Assembly (NCBI GenBank): GCA_963662175.1
Contig: OY759226.1
Coordinates: 29,170,065 to 29,234,064 of the forward strand
Origin: Aradus depressus
Taxonomy: Eukaryota > Arthropoda > Insecta > Hemiptera > Aradidae
DNA length: 64,000 bases
Direction: 5' to 3'
Shown one piece after another: positions 40,646 to 46,600 of the stretch. The notes under the pieces are model-generated. The model did no database searches. It was not told the DNA's origin and saw only the letters and a list, made by a program, of their open reading frames with translations. How positions within the stretch are numbered: the first letter of the stretch is position 1; each line of letters opens with the position of its first letter. The position numbers were made by a program, and so were the translations under genes.

Positions 40646-43600
40646 AGAGATTATCCATAAGCTACACCGAATATTCTACGGACCCATAGCTAGCGGTGAA
40701 TTCCTGAAGATCTTCTCTGTCCAGAGGTTTCCCACCTACTCTCAGGATCCACAAGGAGGTAATCCATCGGATCCGGAAAATCAAAGAAATGCAGAGAAAC
40801 CTACTTGTGAGAAGGTCGTAGACTATGTTTCGTGGAGCGCCTTTGTCGCCGTCCCTGGCATGGACCTTCATAACGAGGGTGCCTATAGGATCGTCCTCTT
40901 GTATGACCCCCGTCAAAGAGCCCTGGAACACGGGAGGACTGTCCTGGATATCTACAACCTTCACTTCCAGCCCTGTAGAAGCGTTGTGGCTCCCATCCTG
41001 GCAACATCAACATCACAATCGTTATCAAAGACAGAAAAAATTTCCAGCCAACTGGGCCATGGGACCATTCCAACTCCAATACTTCAGTGTTGTTGCAATA
41101 TATCTTCTATTGAAACGACTTAGTATTTACAAGATTTAAGATTTAGATTTAAGATTTGGGGGACCATGGTGGCCGTGCGGGCTAGAGCGTAGGGTTTTAG
41201 TCGCATGGTCTCACCTTGGTTTGCGGGTTCGAATCCCGTCCGGGAGTGAGTTTTATTTCGTAGATAAAACTTCCTTCCGGGGCCATGGATGTCGTAAATA
41301 ATTAGGTAAATCATCATTATAAGAGTCATGGCTAATATGCATCGTACATGAGGCCAAAAAAAAAAAAAAAAAGATTTAGAAAAAATATGAATGATTTATT
41401 TTTTTTTTCTTAAAAATATCAGCGTTGACAGACAAACAGAGTAACCAACTTTCTGCTAAAACATGTTTTTCGAATTCCGGGGACCTCAAGAAGTGAAAAT
41501 ATTAAGAAGTGACGAAAATTGAATTTTAACCTAAATTAGTACTATTCCATATTTGGAGAGTTGGTCTTTCCAAAACAAGAAAGTTTTGTTTCAAAATGTG
41601 GGCTTAACGAAATAAAGTAACGCTGTTATAAAAAAAAAAAAAAAAATGTATGTTTGGAACACATGCAAGATGTGAAACTTCATTCGCGATTTTTTTATTT
41701 TTTGATCCATAAATATTATTTTTATTTGTATGGGATTCTCAATTAACTCAACATTTTAGGTGCAAACAGTTTTATTTATTGGTTTACTTTATTTTTATTC
41801 ATTTGTTAAATCAACATTATTTTCGATGTTAGGAACATCAGAAATCACTACATTTGATTCCAAAGTAGATACAATAAGCCTGTGGTAAGTATTATGCTTA
41901 TTTTTAAACATACCTGCACTATATTCAAGCCATATTAAAAAGTAGCACTGATCCTCCGCGAAATACTATAAAAATAAATGAACTAATTTCGGTAACACAA
42001 TTGTAACCATTACTGTCATGACCAGTGTTGCCAGAAATTCACACTTGATGTACCTACTCATAAACATGTATTAATTTAATATTTAAAAAACTATATATCC
42101 AGCAAATACTGTTCAGTGTGACTTAATTAATAGTGTTATAAAAAAAACATGAAAAAAAATAAAGAAATTATTAAGGATTTATTCAGATATGTTTGATGTA
42201 GTGTGGTGTGGTGGGGGTGGAAGGATTTCCGTTCGCCTCAGCGCGACACATAATTTCGTAACTCATTTACCAGCTTAGTTCCCAAGTTGCCGAGTGCGCG
42301 TAAAGAAATTTCATTTCAAAAATCTTCGCTTTAACACACTCAATTTGGCGTAAGCACTTCCTGTTTTTAACCATAACCATCAAATACATGTAATAACATA
42401 CTTACAGTAGCAATTAACAGTAGCTGATAGAGTTGTCGTTCTGAATAGTTGAGTTGTCCTTTCAGTATCACACCACCATGAAACATCTTCTGGCTCGAAT
42501 TGAATGCAGTTATATCAAATTTTTCACAAGTATTCGGAAACTAAAAATTAAAATATCTTCATAAAAAAAGTATATATGTATATATATATAAAAAAATAAA
42601 AACTGATTATTTAAAAACAATACAAATAAAACAACAAAAAGTAAACGTTTGAATACCATTTCATGTTCTTTGCAAAATACTTCTAAAGATTCACCAGACA
42701 AATCAGAGTCTTCAACTAATATATCTTTAAATATAGTCGTTCCTATTTTGGTATCTTCACTAACTGATATTTCATAAGGATCCTTAAACAAAATACATAA
42801 TAAATATTAGCGAGGAAAATATAATAATTTTCAAGAAGTACAATAAACAATAACTATTACTTTAAGATCATTTTAGTTATGCATGAACTAATCAGATGAA
42901 AAATCATAGCTGATTGTAAATAATTGCTACTTACAAAAGTGTGCATCACAAGAATTTGTTATTTCCAGTCCAACCCTTAAATTTGTGTTTTCCTTACGAA
43001 GAAGATTTCTCCGTTTTGGGGAAATACTGGTGATTCACTGACTTTTTTTTAACGTGTTAAGAATTTAACATACATATTTTATAAAATTGCTTTAATACAA
43101 AATATATTATGGAGGAAGAACTTTTTTTTTTACGTAGCATTAGATCGGATATTCTTACATTCAATGTAGGTAGTAAAAGTTCGAAGTGTTTAGTAAAATA
43201 TGGAAGTAAGAAGCAACGTCATACGAAGTACTTATTACTACATTCCCATTAAACATCATCCATTGCATAGAGCTAACTACAGGCTAAGCTACCATCGCTA
43301 CAGCATCACGGGCCTGTATGTGCTCTCCCGAAAGGCTGTATGTACTAGGCCTGACCGTTTTTCGCTAATTCTATGCGTCAGCCGTATAAAATTGTTTTAT
43401 TACCTACTACTTAAAATTTTGTAAAGGGTGCTAAATGCCTAATTTGCCTAGAGTATACATGTCACAAAGGTACTGACGTCAGTAATTAAATGTTATCTGA
43501 TATTTAAATCTTGAGAAATAAATTTAAATTTAAAGAATGGCATATACATAAAAAGATCCTAAATGTCGTCCTAACAGACTCTCCCGTTCCTCGTACTCAA

Positions 43601-46600
43601 ATTCAAGAAATAGAGTTGTCAAAAATTGAAACTTACGTTTGCAAAAACAGGTGGGTTGTCGTTAACATCTAAAACTATGACAGAAATGGCCGTCTTGACT
43701 AAGTTATTGGCATCGTCTTCTATAGTGACGTAAAACCTAAGCGTATCGTTAACCTGAAAATAAACAAAAATAAAATATTAATCACTAATTGACTAAATTA
43801 AGACAAGAAATACTGTTTCAAGAAAAAACCTCGGAGTGTAGCTTGAATACAGCTTCCCCAAGCAAGACCACACATTCAGCTTCTCAAACGAGCTCCTTCC
43901 CACCAAACCTGTCAATCTTTGGTATCCTCCCTTATTTTAGCGGCTGGCTGGATCGGGGGTCCTGGGGCAGCTCCGCCGGGGCCTCTGGACTGGAACGGTC
44001 CCGGACTTGGAGGGTGTGGTCGGCTTTCCTCACATGCACACCCTCACTTTCAAGCCCCGCTGTCTTCACGACCAAGCTAGGTGCTTGCATATGCTTGAGA
44101 GTGGCCCGGTGTTGCTGTTGTTTGTCCCCTGGCCCGGCCTGCCTGTTCGTTGGTTGCTCTGGGTCCTGTGCTTGGCCTTCCCCGGTCCCCCTGGCCCCCC
44201 GTGGGATCCCATCATGGCTGTTCTCGTCATTTGTATTAAGGGTTCGCTGGCTTAATTAGGACAAGGAATGTTACAAGGCAGGGCGATAATAACCTAAGCA
44301 GTTGTTCGCCCAAGATAAACCAACCAACCAAACCAACCTCCCTTATTTTGGCCTGTTCATGCCTGGCATAGGGAGCTCCTAAAGTTCATTGTGAATTACT
44401 TCATAAAATTCATCTATGGTCCCCCCAGAGATCCTCTATTTCCTGCATGGCTTGGCTATTCCATTCCTTTCCCGGAAAGAATTTCCTTGGATCATTCCTT
44501 TATCAAACCTTATCTTTTCAAAATGTTCCAATTCAAATTCATTGTTAATCAGAAAAATACCACTACCGTTTAAATTCCTTCCAACAGGACAAGAATTGTC
44601 TAGTGCCTGCGGCAGATGAAGCTAACATATTCTAGATTGGGGGAACGGACAGGTGTACAGCTGTCTTACCTCATGATCGAGAGGCCTCTGAAGGGTCACC
44701 TCTCCTGAGGTCGGATCCACATGGAACCTGTCTGTCCCCGCAAGTCCGTAGCGGACTGTAGCCCCCTCGGGGTCCCATCCAGACAAACTCCCAACCAAGG
44801 TACCTGGAGACAAATCCTCCGAGAGCACCGTCCCGTCCAGGTCCGCTGTGAACTCCGGGGGCTCGTTGCCTGACACATCTGCACAAACAAAACCACACAC
44901 AACTTACTTCAGGAGGATAAAACACCCACCATATAGTCCAGTCAAATTAGGTTGTATCAACGATTATAAAGAGTAACTGGTAGAAAACTTATAATTAACA
45001 ACACTCCTTACCAGTAGGAAATTTTCCTCGCTGATCGGGAAGAACGAGTTGTTCTCTAACTCGACTTGAAGTGGGCGAAACCGACTTGAACAAGAAACTT
45101 ATTTTAAACGGCTGGTCACAGGACAGAACGGCACGAGCAGAGAGCAATAAACGAGTTCGAATTCCTCTAAAACCAACTTGACCAAAGCGCGCACTGTAAA
45201 TTCTACTGAGAATTCTTCATAACTATCGATAAACATTTAAGGTATCAATCGGGGTAGCAGCGGTTGGCAACAATTTCACAAAATATATATAAAATATGGG
45301 AGTATTTTCGGTATTGCTACCGTCTTCAGCCACAACTTAACAAATACTTTCTTAACCTTCTAAACTTACTTATGTCGTGACTTTATATGGTATTAAACGT
45401 GGCAAAACTGTTGATACGAAAGTATCAAGTTTTAACAGTATCCATTTGTCAGGAAATATCAAAATTAGGACATTGTTTCATTCAGAGCTCCCAGTTCCTG
45501 ACAACTCCGACGTTACTGTATACAAGACGGATAGGATCGGTTTTTAATTTTAAAGTACCAGTTGACAAACTACCAGGTTGATATAACCTTAACCATTTCT
45601 ATTCAGGCTAAGCTTTCAGTTCACCCCAGGGACTATACTTATATCATTAAAGTATCGAACCAGGAATATCGATGAAAAAGTATCTATGTGTCGGTAAAAA
45701 AAGCACTGATAATTCAGTGGATCGATATGTGTCCCTGATTATATTTCCCTTAAGAAAATGGGTGGCGGAGCTGTTCTTACGTCTCTCAGTGGTTAGATGT
45801 AGCCATTTGACAATGTCGATTGCAATGAATATTATAATTAATTGTTAATAATATTTTTTGGATTAAACTTCATTTAAAAGTACTTACATAATAAAACTAA
45901 TATAAAAATATAGAATAGGTTAGCGTAGGAATTTAGCGACCAAGGGGACATTCAAAATGTTTAGTTTTATTGAAAAGGAATTTCAAAATCATGGCCTGGC
46001 CTACACTGGACTACCGTTTCAATTTTGTCTAAAGAATTATCTTTTGTATAGATTTTAATGTTGATTCCTTGTTGGATTTTCATTCTACATTAACAAAAAT
46101 TTATGTTTACTTAAATTCTTACAAAAATAAATAGTATGAAGTGTAAATGTGAATTTTAAAATAAGAATTTAAAAACAAATGTGTAACGGCATAGAAGAAA
46201 GGTAAGTAGTGCATTTAGTTTTGTGTTCTGTTATCTCAGTGTAATCGACCTCGCAAGGTCATGATTTAAGTTTCACCTCGCCTAGTATATCCGTTCCAGT
46301 TGACACCAGCGCTGCATGTACACTAACCTTTAAAATATTCAAAGAGATGGGACATCACATTTAGCAAAATTTTAAAGACCTTTAAAAAAAAAAAAAATTA
46401 TGTCCGAAACATATTTAGTTACTTTCATTGTTATGAAAATCCTCACTTGCACTCTCCCTATTTCACAAATACAGTAAACTTCCTGTTTCTAAAAGCTCTT
46501 AAAATAGCTTTCGAAGGATGTGCTACGTGGCGACGTGCAAATAATTTGGGGGGCCGCCCTCCCGAAAATAGGATGTTTTCGTAAGTGGTTATCTTAACAA

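Noticed and set aside
41166..41245. A tRNA gene
   Set aside because: Boxes A and B are present but the cloverleaf is poor, and the unit continues into a SINE body with poly(A); another copy is split by the Helitron.
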